64,000 nt of DNA, from NCBI GenBank assembly GCA_024278455.1, contig JAJRTE010000315.1, forward strand, positions 1-64,000, read 5' to 3'. This DNA comes from Myxococcota bacterium. GTDB taxonomy: Bacteria > Myxococcota_A > UBA796 > JAJRTE01. Made by a program: the position numbers and the translations under genes. The notes under the pieces are model-generated. The model had not been told where the DNA came from. It did not search any database and worked only from the letters and a program-made list of their open reading frames with translations. Each line of letters begins with the position of its first letter. Position 1 is the stretch's first letter. This document shows positions 19,001 through 26,900 of this stretch, piece by piece.

Positions 19001-19434
19001 TACAACTTCCAGTTCAGAATGTCCGAGGCCACGATCTGGACGAATCCCACGCTCGGCGTGTCCCCGCCAGACCCTTCCTGGACGCGAATGCAGGGGATGA
19101 GCCCCCGGTCCATCACGGACTCGACCCAGGAGACGTCGTTGTTGACCCAGTCGAGGACGTACCCGCCCTCGCCGACGAGGCCGAGGGTCCAGTCCAGGCC
19201 GGTTTCGGTCTCGGCGCCCCCGTCGCGCAGGTTGTGCATGCCGAAAAAGCTCCGTCTCGTGGCGCTGGACGGGGGTTCGTCTCCCGCCTCCTCCGTCGAG
19301 ATCCGTTCCGATGCGCGAGCGTCGCCCGGCGTGGCTGCCATGGCCGGGGTGGTGACGCCCGCGAGACAGCCGGCGAGCCACGCGGCGAGAACCACTGCAA
19401 TCGTCGCAGACGTGTGTGTTTCGCTTCTGTTCAT
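16063..19434 (-). CDS. Secreted double glycosidase-like protein, apparent fusion of two surface proteins
   Basis: This 1123-residue exported protein has a signal peptide (residues 1-32, cut near MAA). The ATG at 19434 has AAGGAGG six bases upstream. Residues 60-420 form a clan GH-A-like barrel with the acid/base motif LWNEPS (E162) and nucleophile strand ITETAYG (E286). Two carboxypeptidase-regulatory-like beta domains follow (about 430-490 and 670-720). Then comes a tail typical of a protein end: a Cys/Gly segment, a hydrophobic stretch and RRRRRK (about 722-752). The frame continues into a second hydrophobic segment ending GQANC, like a lipoprotein signal, a calcium-type DxDGDG block, and a second GH-A-like domain with YNEPS (E906) and ITETG (E1025). 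It reads as two proteins joined head to tail. Substrates are unknown. A promoter lies at 19504-19532. Confidence 0.8.
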   Translation of the reverse strand: MNRSETHTSATIAVVLAAWLAGCLAGVTTPAMAATPGDARASERISTEEAGDEPPSSATRRSFFGMHNLRDGGAETETGLDWTLGLVGEGGYVLDWVNNDVSWVESVMDRGLIPCIRVQEGSGGDTPSVGFVQIVASDILNWKLYERPDLADRYVYLQLWNEPSDPRDFVPADVYADYLVDAYAAVRDTEIAAAQINPDVLGTLQVMTPGQNNPDWWRDALAHNPGVAFSFDVWATHPYPESYPPHYNHHEGTPFFTQHKTIDSYLLDLDVLAEYGRVGFPVMITETAYGDHLGISYEGYPKTTREMAADYNVEAFGTWWYAWPELIAVHPFLLNNYAWEAFAWVVGGSSSNPDGTPAAPYPQYTAVRDLRMEMALPPGRMTPYRGETGTIEGVVHRYDTGEPVKYANLYTNGHAYGGPSVNLGVYAIRDIPTGTYDITVEKNGYAPSTRRVTVAAGEISNASFDLAYLGKDPEGWYFVDCVPGSYCAGSCDGCNLYADFLGQTFRTPPDVGYITFAAAKPNVGDLYLKFSILDGDNPGAPLVGEITSAYLEAAFGGEMIGGEAEGDGIPVQPDHTYFMKIERLDGQQVYLYASDSNPYEGGNAWVGDSSMPGWDLYGTIRGNRVAVTPPSGTIAGTVTDTSGHALAGVEISTTIGEHTAITDDRGQYRLEAIPVGVYGVMGVLAGYDSMAEFNVEVSEGMDTNVDLQLDCVDESLCGDQGGCQGNGASVAWLPAGVALPWLSRRRRRKSAHRPGRLFALLGITWLMLGQANCPDSDVDGDGVPDAQDNCPQVSNPDQSDSDANGVGDACVPQLSKLGIHINGAYSATTASTVMSARPAVVKFVDNFSSAAEIKQASPGTIVIGRFYSESQPQDGDPGARAQEWLDRNLATMLQYPDVDYWEGYNEPSVGSADAVAWYGEMETQRVILMASYGLRACIGNFATGTPDLDWGWTPFLGAIETALNNDGVMGLHEYSAPDMTFAYGDNQVDPDADEGDEGWLTGRYRKVFRQYLSPNDLVIPIVITETGVDGGVLAGVRPGPSDAAGYKDFADYWASPDGGGHTNPEAYYMEQLAWYDTELMKDAYIMGATIFTTGYGWESFNLDPDMLPFLEDYWLATGVAYWE

Positions 19435-19503
19435 CTCTCCCTCCTTGGCGCAGGGATGTGCCGCCGGTCTCCATGACATGGGTGGCATCGTGTGCCCAGG
19501 TGT

Positions 19504-19532
19504 ATTCTCGATGGGTTCGATGTTCAGGTCAA
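19504..19532 (-). promoter_or_regulatory. Probable promoter for the double glycosidase-like gene
   Basis: Minus-strand TTGACC (19532-19527) and GAGAAT (19509-19504) are spaced 17 bp apart. The predicted start near 19497 gives a leader of about 63 bases to the ATG at 19434. Confidence 0.45.
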
Positions 19533-19653
19533 CCACGAATCGGCACGGCCGGTGTGCCGGGCCGGCAGCCGGCAGGGGTAGGTGGGGGGCACACTGGATG
19601 GGTGTTCCCGCATGCCGCGCGCGGTTGCACACGATCGCACTTCGTGAACGGTA

Positions 19654-20559
19654 TCAATAGCCCATGGTGCCAGGCCGATTCTGGTCGAAGCCGGCTTCGC
19701 TGCCTTGCTCGACTTTCTTCTTTCCCGGCTCCACGGCCGTCTTTTCCTGTGGAATGATGGCGAGCACGCGGGCCGGTGCCCCCGATCCGCCGGCAACCGG
19801 GATGGGAAACGCCAGGATCACGGTGCCTCGAGACGGCAACTGGTCCAGGTGGGTCAGGTTGTTGATGTGGAACTTACCGGTGACGAGGAACGCGCGCTGC
19901 CCTGCTTCGTTGCCTGAGCCCAGGTAGACCGAGGCCGTGTCGATCCCCACGGCATGCACGCGCCTCTCCCGGATCAAGAAGTCCACGGCTTCCGACGAAA
20001 TGCCCGGGAATACAGGGGAACCATCGGCGCCGGCATTCCAGTAGCGCTCGGGATCCGGCCAGCGGGCATCCCACCCGGTCCGTATCAGCACGATGGCCTC
20101 TGGCGGGATCGCGCCATGGTCCGCCTCCCAAATCTCGATGTCATTCTGTGTCAGCGCGTAGTCCGGAGTCTCCGCCACGTTCTCGCTGATATCGATGACC
20201 ACGCCGTAGCCCATGAACTGCCTCAGGGGCAGCCTGTCCACCGCCGGACTGCTCGACAGGATCCGCGCCGGCGCCTCGATGTTGGTTCCCGCTGTCTCCG
20301 CGAGGGTCAATTCGTTGATGTAGTGGCCATCGACATCCAACGTCTGCACGGGCCGAACACGGCAGGTGCCCGGTGCCGGTCTGACGTCGAGGCCATCCTC
20401 GAGGGGATGAGACAGGTCCACGATCCTCGACTGGCCCGCGAACACCTTCTCGAACGCCCCCTGGTTGGCGGCGGTGCAAGCGGAGAGGAAACATGGCACG
20501 ACCATCGCCCCCAATAGGACACTCGCTCGCTGCGCCCTCGGCAGCCACACGTGACTCAT
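19654..20559 (-). CDS. Cyclase-family (kynurenine-formamidase-like) lipoprotein lacking the metal ligands
   Basis: This 301-residue lipoprotein has lipobox FLSAC with C28 as lipid anchor. The fold matches the PF04199 cyclase/formamidase family, with RIVDLSHPLEDGLDV near the start, the LIRTGWDARWP block, and VHAVGIDTASVYLG further on. The family normally needs HxGTHxDxPxH for metal binding and catalysis. Here that strand reads TAGTNIEAPAR, so all three histidines and the aspartate are changed. It is therefore probably a non-enzymatic relative, perhaps a binding protein, or one with altered chemistry. The ATG at 20559 has GGAGG six bases upstream. It lies 126 bp downstream of nuoI on the same strand. 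Confidence 0.82.
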   Translation of the reverse strand: MSHVWLPRAQRASVLLGAMVVPCFLSACTAANQGAFEKVFAGQSRIVDLSHPLEDGLDVRPAPGTCRVRPVQTLDVDGHYINELTLAETAGTNIEAPARILSSSPAVDRLPLRQFMGYGVVIDISENVAETPDYALTQNDIEIWEADHGAIPPEAIVLIRTGWDARWPDPERYWNAGADGSPVFPGISSEAVDFLIRERRVHAVGIDTASVYLGSGNEAGQRAFLVTGKFHINNLTHLDQLPSRGTVILAFPIPVAGGSGAPARVLAIIPQEKTAVEPGKKKVEQGSEAGFDQNRPGTMGY

Positions 20560-20685
20560 CGTTGCCTCCAGGGTTTTCCATTCTGGGCGCTCGGCCCCGC
20601 TCGTGCGCGACACGACAACGGCCTCGAGGTTTCCCCGGGCTTGCTCCGGCCGGCCACACTCCCCCCTCCCGTCTGGGCGCCGGGG

Positions 20686-21288
20686 TCACGCACCTGCTGT
20701 CCGGGCGGCCGGGCGCCTTGCTCGAGGAACCGCGATGTGGCCACCGGGCCAATGGGGGATGTCCTTCAACGACGCGCTTTCCGCCGGCGCGGTGCCGTGC
20801 ACGGTTTCCAGGTACGAGGAGACAGGGTCCATCCCGTCCGGGTGGTTGTTGAGCAGGTAGTCCGTGTCGTGGACGAATGCCTCGCGCGTGTAGTCCACCC
20901 GGTAGAGCTTTTGCGTGTCCATGCGGATGGCGTCGCAGGGACAGGCCTCGACGCAGGATCCGCAATAGATGCACTTCAGGGCATCTATTGTGTATGAAGC
21001 GGCGAACTTCTCGATCGCGGGATCGGGGTGATCCGCCGCCACGATGGTGATACAGTCGGCCGGGCAGGCCGTCGCGCAGCACATGCATGCCGTGCAGCGA
21101 ATCGTCCCGTCCTGCCTCTGCATGAGACGGTGCTCGAGCTTCATGGCAGGCGGCAACGTCTTCCGGAACTCGGGATACTGAACCGTTTGCATTCGAGACG
21201 GGTTTCGGAGGTTCTTGAACAGGTGCTTCCCGGTGATGCCAAGTCCCTTGACGATTTCAACCAGGTATATCTTCTCTGCGATTCGCAT
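20686..21288 (-). CDS. nuoI: NADH-quinone oxidoreductase subunit I-like ferredoxin protein
   Basis: This 200-residue protein carries two [4Fe-4S] motifs, CTACMCCATACP and CIYCGSCVEACP, separated as in NuoI. It also has the N-terminal amphipathic start (EKIYLVEIVKGLGITGKHLFKN) and the typical ending with YLLNNHPDG. NuoI carries electrons through the peripheral arm of complex I. No other nuo gene is nearby, so it is detached from its usual operon or serves another complex. The ATG at 21288 (GGGGGA six bases upstream) gives the normal length. The open frame extends further upstream to 21516 with coding-like codon use, but that part does not look like NuoI. Confidence 0.9.
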   Translation of the reverse strand: MRIAEKIYLVEIVKGLGITGKHLFKNLRNPSRMQTVQYPEFRKTLPPAMKLEHRLMQRQDGTIRCTACMCCATACPADCITIVAADHPDPAIEKFAASYTIDALKCIYCGSCVEACPCDAIRMDTQKLYRVDYTREAFVHDTDYLLNNHPDGMDPVSSYLETVHGTAPAESASLKDIPHWPGGHIAVPRARRPAARTAGA

Positions 21289-21514
21289 GATGGTCCCCCG
21301 CCGCGCCGCCGCGGAGACGAAACGCCTTTCGCTGCGAACGACGTGCTCTTTTCGGTTGATCTGTCGCCCCAGGGAGTCAACCATGAGGGAGATTTCCGGC
21401 CATGTCAAGTTCAAACCGGCGAAGCCCGTGGCAAGGTAATGGCCCCAACGCGGTGACGGCACGTATCCGAACACGAAGGCCCTTTCCTTGCCGCCGGCGT
21501 CTCGATACCGAACC
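21289..21514. other. Spacer between nuoI and the divergent NifU-like gene, with a coding-like remnant
   Basis: No full gene was found here. The minus-strand frame that continues upstream of nuoI encodes a 76-residue segment (GGKERAFVFGYVPSPRWG and following) with GC-rich third positions. It resembles the last strand of a Cache-type sensor domain only loosely. It may be a gene remnant or chance. No strong promoter was found for either flanking gene. Confidence 0.3.
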
Positions 21515-22174
21515 ATGGAATCCGACCCGACCGTGGAACACGAATACTACTCCCACCCGTTCATCGAGCAGATGCGCCACCCGGTGGGCCAGGCTGAAAG
21601 CCCGGACTTCCCGGTGTCCGGAGAAGCAACCTTGACCGGCCGCGTCGCCGGTTCCTTCGTCTCCCTGTGGATAGCCGTAGACCTCGAGGCTCGACTCGCA
21701 CGACTTGCATGGCGCTCCCGGTATTTCCCCCGGATCGTGCCGGGCATGTCCGCGATGGCGGCGTGGATAGAGGAAGGAGACGGCCAAGGGCCAGGAAGAC
21801 CGCTCCAGGAAGCGCTCGGCCTACGACCAGACTTCCTCGCCGACCGCCTCGGTGGATTGCCCGTACGCATCATCCACGAAACCATCATCGGCCCGAGACT
21901 CCTGGAGAACGCCATCACGGACTACTTCCTATCCATCGGACTCACCGGGCGCAAGGACCAGCCTCCTCCCGGATCGCCGGCAACCCGTCCGCCTCCCTGC
22001 AACTGCCTCGAGACCACGGAACGGATACTGTTGGATGCGTTGCACGCTGACGCCAACGGGCCGGGAGACGTTCCTCCATCGCGACTGCCGGACTGCCCCA
22101 CCTGCCAGGCGTTCGCTCCGGCTGTCTTCTCCTGGTGCCGGCTGCGCAGGCGAAGGCGAGAAATGGAGCGGTGA
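21515..22174 (+). CDS. NifU/IscU-like protein without scaffold cysteines, with a Bfd-like Cys motif
   Basis: This protein has 219 residues. Positions 10-142 follow the IscU/NifU N-terminal scaffold: YYSHPFIEQMRHPVG at the start and LGGLPVRIIHETIIGPRLLENAITDY at the end, matching the conserved LGGLPxxKxHCxxLAxEAxxxAIxDY pattern. The three cluster ligands are missing: ACGD is AGSF, the second cysteine site has none, and HCS is HET. After a Pro-rich linker there is C162-x-C164, 29 residues, then C194-x-x-C197, the spacing of a Bfd-type [2Fe-2S] domain as in the middle of NifU. The protein thus looks like NifU with a dead scaffold and an intact electron-carrying module. The ATG at 21515 is preferred to the upstream 21488 start. 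It is convergent with the rhomboid gene, 29 bp away. Confidence 0.65.
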   Translation: MESDPTVEHEYYSHPFIEQMRHPVGQAESPDFPVSGEATLTGRVAGSFVSLWIAVDLEARLARLAWRSRYFPRIVPGMSAMAAWIEEGDGQGPGRPLQEALGLRPDFLADRLGGLPVRIIHETIIGPRLLENAITDYFLSIGLTGRKDQPPPGSPATRPPPCNCLETTERILLDALHADANGPGDVPPSRLPDCPTCQAFAPAVFSWCRLRRRRREMER

Positions 22175-22203
22175 CGGCTTTTCCAGCGGCGCAACGGACC
22201 CTT

Positions 22204-23751
22204 TCAAGGTCCTTTCTCCTCTGCCGCCCCGGTCTGGGCAAAGGTGGCCAGCGCCAGTTCCCTGAATCGGATGGCTTCTCGAAAACCATCCCGCCTCGGC
22301 ACCCAGAGCGCCTCGGCCGCGGCGAATCTCGCCCTCGCGGTCTCGCCGTCCCCCTGGGCGTCATAGGCCAGCGACAGCATGTACAGGTCCAGGCACATCT
22401 CCTCTCTGCGTTCTCCCGTCGGCGGAGTCGATATCCTGGGCACGGACCACCCGGAAGACTCCGCCAGCAGAGCGAGCAGCGCGTTGCCGGGAAGCAGAAC
22501 CTCGCGCACCCGGTCCGTCAAGGTCGCTCGAGACGCACGGCGGTAGGCGGCCTCGAGCTGGGCGACCGCTGCCAGGTAGTCCCCCCGCACGAAGTAGACC
22601 CAGCCCAACGTGTTCAGGTACGCAGCCGCCCGCTCTTCCCGGACCGCGGCTCGAGCCAACCGCAGGGCCTCGTCGAGGGCGGGGTCGTCCCCGGCAGCGT
22701 TCAGCGCCAGGACCCAGGCGAGGGCATTCTTCACCGCCGCCGAACCGTAGCCGGACGCCAGGGCAGCGCGGTAGTCTTTTTCGGCTGCCGGCAGCCTGCC
22801 GGCTCGATAGCGTGCTTCTCCGCGAAGGTAGTGGAGAAAGGCGTCACCAGGATCGGCGTCGAGGAAACGAGACAGCACCTCTATTTCGCCCAGTTCGTCG
22901 CGACCTCCCGCGGATGGACCCAGGAGTTCGAGAGAGTCTCGAGCACCCACTACCCCGTGATAGCCTGCCGACAGCGAGACCAGGCAGGTCGCCGCGAACG
23001 CGACGCCCTGCACGACCCGGGTCACGCGCGATGGGGGCGATGGCGAGAGCCGGGTATCCAGGAGAAGGCCCAGCGCGGCGCCCGCCAGGAGCCCTCCCAG
23101 GTGTGCCCAGTTGTCGATCGCACGATAGAACATGCCCAACCCGAGCATGACGGCCACCCAGGGCAGCAGGTACCAGGTGAAATGGCGCCTGAGCGACGGG
23201 GGAATCCGGCGATAGGAACGGAAGCCGAACACCAGCAAGGCGCCCATCAGGCCGGCAAGGGAGGCCGATGCTCCCGCTGAAATCGTGTCGGTCATCACCG
23301 CGCTCAGCAAGAATCCTCCAGCTCCGGAGAGGACATGGAGAACGACCAGCCTGGCCCGCCCGAAGAGGTTCTCGCACACCATGCCCAACTGGATCAGCGT
23401 CAGGCTGTTCACGACGAGGTGGAGCCAACCGATGTGCAAAAAACTCGCGGTGACCAGCCGCCACCATTCGCCATGGAACACCAGGGAACGGGCCTTGGCA
23501 CCGAATACGAGCAACAACACCTCGTTGGTACTGCCTCCTCGAGCTTCCAACAGCAGGAAGACAACCAGGTTGATGACCATGATGGCCACGGTGACCGGGG
23601 GAAACCGGAACAGCGGCGCCACGAACGCGCGTTCCTGTTCCAGCACGTCGTCGGCGCCGGGCTCCCGCGCGACAGCATTGAGTGGTTCTCCGCAGAAGGG
23701 ACAGTTCGAGAAGCGGTCCGGGAGGTTGGCACCACAGGCCTGGCATTGCAT
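22204..23751 (-). CDS. Rhomboid-family intramembrane protease with zinc ribbon and TPR tail
   Basis: This is a 515-residue membrane protein. The N-terminus is a four-cysteine zinc ribbon (C3, C6, C17, C20). A hydrophobic rhomboid core follows, from about residue 50 to 310, with the HIGWLHLVVN segment (H106, H111, N115), a serine loop GASASLAG with S162 as predicted nucleophile, and H217 in NWAHLGG as its partner. The usual GxSG is GASA here. From about 330 the protein has TPR-like repeats, likely cytoplasmic or periplasmic depending on topology. Rhomboids cut transmembrane segments of client proteins and may act on anchoring tails such as the MYXO-CTERM-like ones coded nearby, although this is a guess. 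In-frame starts exist upstream (23853, 23940), but the ribbon favours 23751. Confidence 0.88.
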   Translation of the reverse strand: MQCQACGANLPDRFSNCPFCGEPLNAVAREPGADDVLEQERAFVAPLFRFPPVTVAIMVINLVVFLLLEARGGSTNEVLLLVFGAKARSLVFHGEWWRLVTASFLHIGWLHLVVNSLTLIQLGMVCENLFGRARLVVLHVLSGAGGFLLSAVMTDTISAGASASLAGLMGALLVFGFRSYRRIPPSLRRHFTWYLLPWVAVMLGLGMFYRAIDNWAHLGGLLAGAALGLLLDTRLSPSPPSRVTRVVQGVAFAATCLVSLSAGYHGVVGARDSLELLGPSAGGRDELGEIEVLSRFLDADPGDAFLHYLRGEARYRAGRLPAAEKDYRAALASGYGSAAVKNALAWVLALNAAGDDPALDEALRLARAAVREERAAAYLNTLGWVYFVRGDYLAAVAQLEAAYRRASRATLTDRVREVLLPGNALLALLAESSGWSVPRISTPPTGERREEMCLDLYMLSLAYDAQGDGETARARFAAAEALWVPRRDGFREAIRFRELALATFAQTGAAEEKGP

Positions 23752-23847
23752 GGCAATCCATCTGGAAGGGCATCCGAATGTGGGGCGGGCGAACCATTGC
23801 CCCCATCGAGCCCCGGGGTGTGTCTTGTGCAGCTTTCGGGTTTCATT

Positions 23848-23876
23848 TTGCATAGAACAGTCAAATGGGCTAGAAT
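23848..23876 (+). promoter_or_regulatory. Promoter for the FG-GAP/MopE giant protein
   Basis: TTGCAT (23848-23853) and TAGAAT (23871-23876) are spaced by 17 bp. Predicted initiation near 23883 leaves about 45 bases before the ATG at 23929 and makes the ATG at 23887 an unlikely start. Confidence 0.6.
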
Positions 23877-23928
23877 CAATGCCACCATGAGACCGTGCAC
23901 CATCCAGAAAGACAGGAAGGATTGCGAT

Positions 23929-26900
23929 ATGAAGTGGCACAATGCGTGGCTTCGCCGTCCCGGGATGCTGGCGGCCCTGGCGCTCCCGGTGTTCCTGGCG
24001 ACAGGCATTGCCCTCGTGTGGGCTGAATGGCCTGAATTTTCCCCGGTGACCCTGGATGAACCTTCCGATCCGAGTTCGGAGACGAACTACTCTACCGCGA
24101 TCTATCCGTCCATGGGTCCGGTCATCGACGCCGGCGCGGATCTCGACGGCGACGGCTACCAGGATATCGTGTTTTCCAACCCCGACAGCAGTACCACGGG
24201 TGCCGTCTTCATCTTCTACGGAGACGGCACGGCGCCTCGCGGCACCATCGACACGGCTCAGGCTGTCGTCATAACCGGCGGCAGCGCCGGTGACCTTTTC
24301 GGCATGTCGATCGCCACCGGGGATGTCACCGGGGACGGAATCGACGACTTGGCCGTCGGCGCCCCGGGTGAAAGCGGGGGCACGGGTACGGTTTACGTGC
24401 TGCCGGGAGGGGCGAGGCTTTCGGGGGGCTCCATCGATACGGTCTGCGGCTCCGGATGCGTCACACTGAGCGGGACCGATACCGAGTTGGGGGGGAACGC
24501 TGATGGTGGCGAGGTCGGGTACTCGGTGGCCATCGGCAACGTGGGGAAGGGGTGGAACCCGGGTGCAGAACCGACGAATGGTGTCGAGGATCTTCTTGTC
24601 GGCGTCCCGGGCACCTCGAGGGCGTATCTCATCTACGGCCCGGTTGTCGGGTGGGTGGACCCTGCTGGCTTGCTTATCGAGTTCTTCGACTATGACGGAA
24701 CGCGTGCCGGAGAAGCGGTGGCGATCCTGGATGATATGAACGACGACGGCGAGAGCGCCAGAAATGAAAGACGTGAAATCGCCATCGGCGCTCCTTCAGC
24801 CCTGACGGGAGGAGGAAAGATGTTTCTCTTGGGGGGGCGCGGGGCCTACTACCTCAATTCGTCGCCCTATTTTCTCCCTGATGCTCTCACCTTGAGGGTC
24901 TTGATAAAGGGAGATCTTCTGGCTGGCACCTCCAAGGTGGGGAACCTGGGTGCTGCCATCGCCGACGTCGGGGACGTGGACGGCGACGGCTACCCCGACG
25001 TGGCGTTCACCGCGCCTTACGCCCCCATGGTGAGCAGTTCCACCAACCCATCGAGGCTCGAAGCCGGGCGGGTGTACATCTACTTCGGGGGGCCGAACGC
25101 GCTCGACACCCAAACCTTGGACCTGTCGACTCTCGGGTGCTTTTTCTACGGAACGTCCACGGGGAGTCATCTCGGCCATGCCGTTTCCGGTGCCGGCGAT
25201 GTGGATGGAGATGGCTGGTCGGATTTCCTGGTCGGGGCACCCCAAACCTCGAGTATCAACAAGGGTGCGGCCTACCTGGTCGCCGGCCGCCCGGAGGCGC
25301 AGTGGCCCGGGGCGGGGGGCGGAACGGGGGGGGCGACGGTCGATGGGTCGCCCAACGCCGTATTCGTGGGCAGGTCTACGGGAGCCAATGCGGGCGGGGG
25401 CGTTTTCGGGAGCCCTGAGATCGACTTCGACAGCGATGGCTACGGTGACTTTTTCATCGCGGCCCCAGGCGACACGAGCGACGGCACGACCTATTTCATC
25501 TCGCTCAGTGACTTCTATGACCGGGATGGCGACGGGCAATCGATTGCGAACGCGGATTGCGACGACTTCGACGACTCGGTGTACGACGGCGCGGACGAGG
25601 TCTGTGACGGACTCGACAATGATTGCGACACACTCATCGACGACGCGGACAGTTCGGTAATCGGCCAGAATGCCTACTACCGGGATCGCGACGGTGACGG
25701 CTATGGTAGCAACACGACCACCTACACCTGTTCCACTATGCCTCCGGCCGGCTACGTGTCGGACACCGGAGACTGCGATGACTACGATTCGAGCATACAC
25801 CCCGGCGCGACCGAGGTCTGCGACGGGGACGACAACGATTGCGACGGCCTGGTCGATGACGACGACGATCCCGTGTTCGGCCAGACGACCTACTTCGGAG
25901 ATTCCGACGGAGACGGATACGGCGGGCCAGGGAGCGGAACGCTGGAGACCTGCGCCACCACGGTACCCAGCGGCTACTCGGACAATACCGACGACTGCGA
26001 CGACGGCAGCGCTGCGGTGCACCCCGGCGCGACCGAGGTCTGCGATGGGATCGACAACGACTGCGACGAGCTGGTCGATGACTATGATGATTCCATCACC
26101 GACCAGAACACCTACTATTTCGACAGCGACGGCGACGGCTATGGCGATGAGACGATCGTGACCAAGACGTGCGACACCACGCCACCGGCAGACAACACCG
26201 CCACCGGCGAAGACTGCGACGATGACGACCCGGACATCAACCCAGAGGCCACGGAAGTGTGCGACCTGATCGACAATGACTGCGATGGCAAGGTGGACGC
26301 AGCGGATCCCTCGCTGGATGGCGTGCCCTTCTATCCCGACGCGGACGGCGATACCTATGGCGACGAGACTGCCGATCCGACCCCGGGGTGCGAGGACTAC
26401 CCCCCTGCCGGCAAGGTGACGGACCACGGCGATTGCAACGACTCCGACCCGGACATCAACCCGGGAGCCCAGGAAGTGTGCGACGGCCAGGACAACGATT
26501 GCGACGGGAAAAAAGATGACTACGACGATTCCGTCACCGGTCAGACCACCTACTACCGGGACAACGACGACGATGGCCACGGCAGCCTCACCAGTGGGCA
26601 GACGAAGACCTGCTCGAGTTCGCCTCCTGACGGATATGCCGTGTCTCACGATGATTGCAACGACACGAATCCGGCCATCTACCCGGGCGCGGTGGAACTG
26701 TGCGACGGGGGCATAGACAACGACTGCGATGGGTTGGCCGATGACGACGATTCTCCCGTTCAGGGCCAGAACACCTACTACGCCGACAAGGACGGCGACG
26801 GGTATGGAGACGAAGAAGACGTGATCATGACCTGCTCGAGCACCCCACCCGATGGGGCGGTCTCCACTACCGGTGACTGCAACGACGTGGCCGCCACTGT

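Noticed and set aside
24796-26649. Minus-strand frame of 617 residues rich in Val and Ile inside the FG-GAP/MopE gene
   Set aside because: It is antisense to the repetitive Asp/Gly codons of the MopE repeats (GAC/GGC read backwards gives GTC/GCC), which explains the Val/Ala-rich product.
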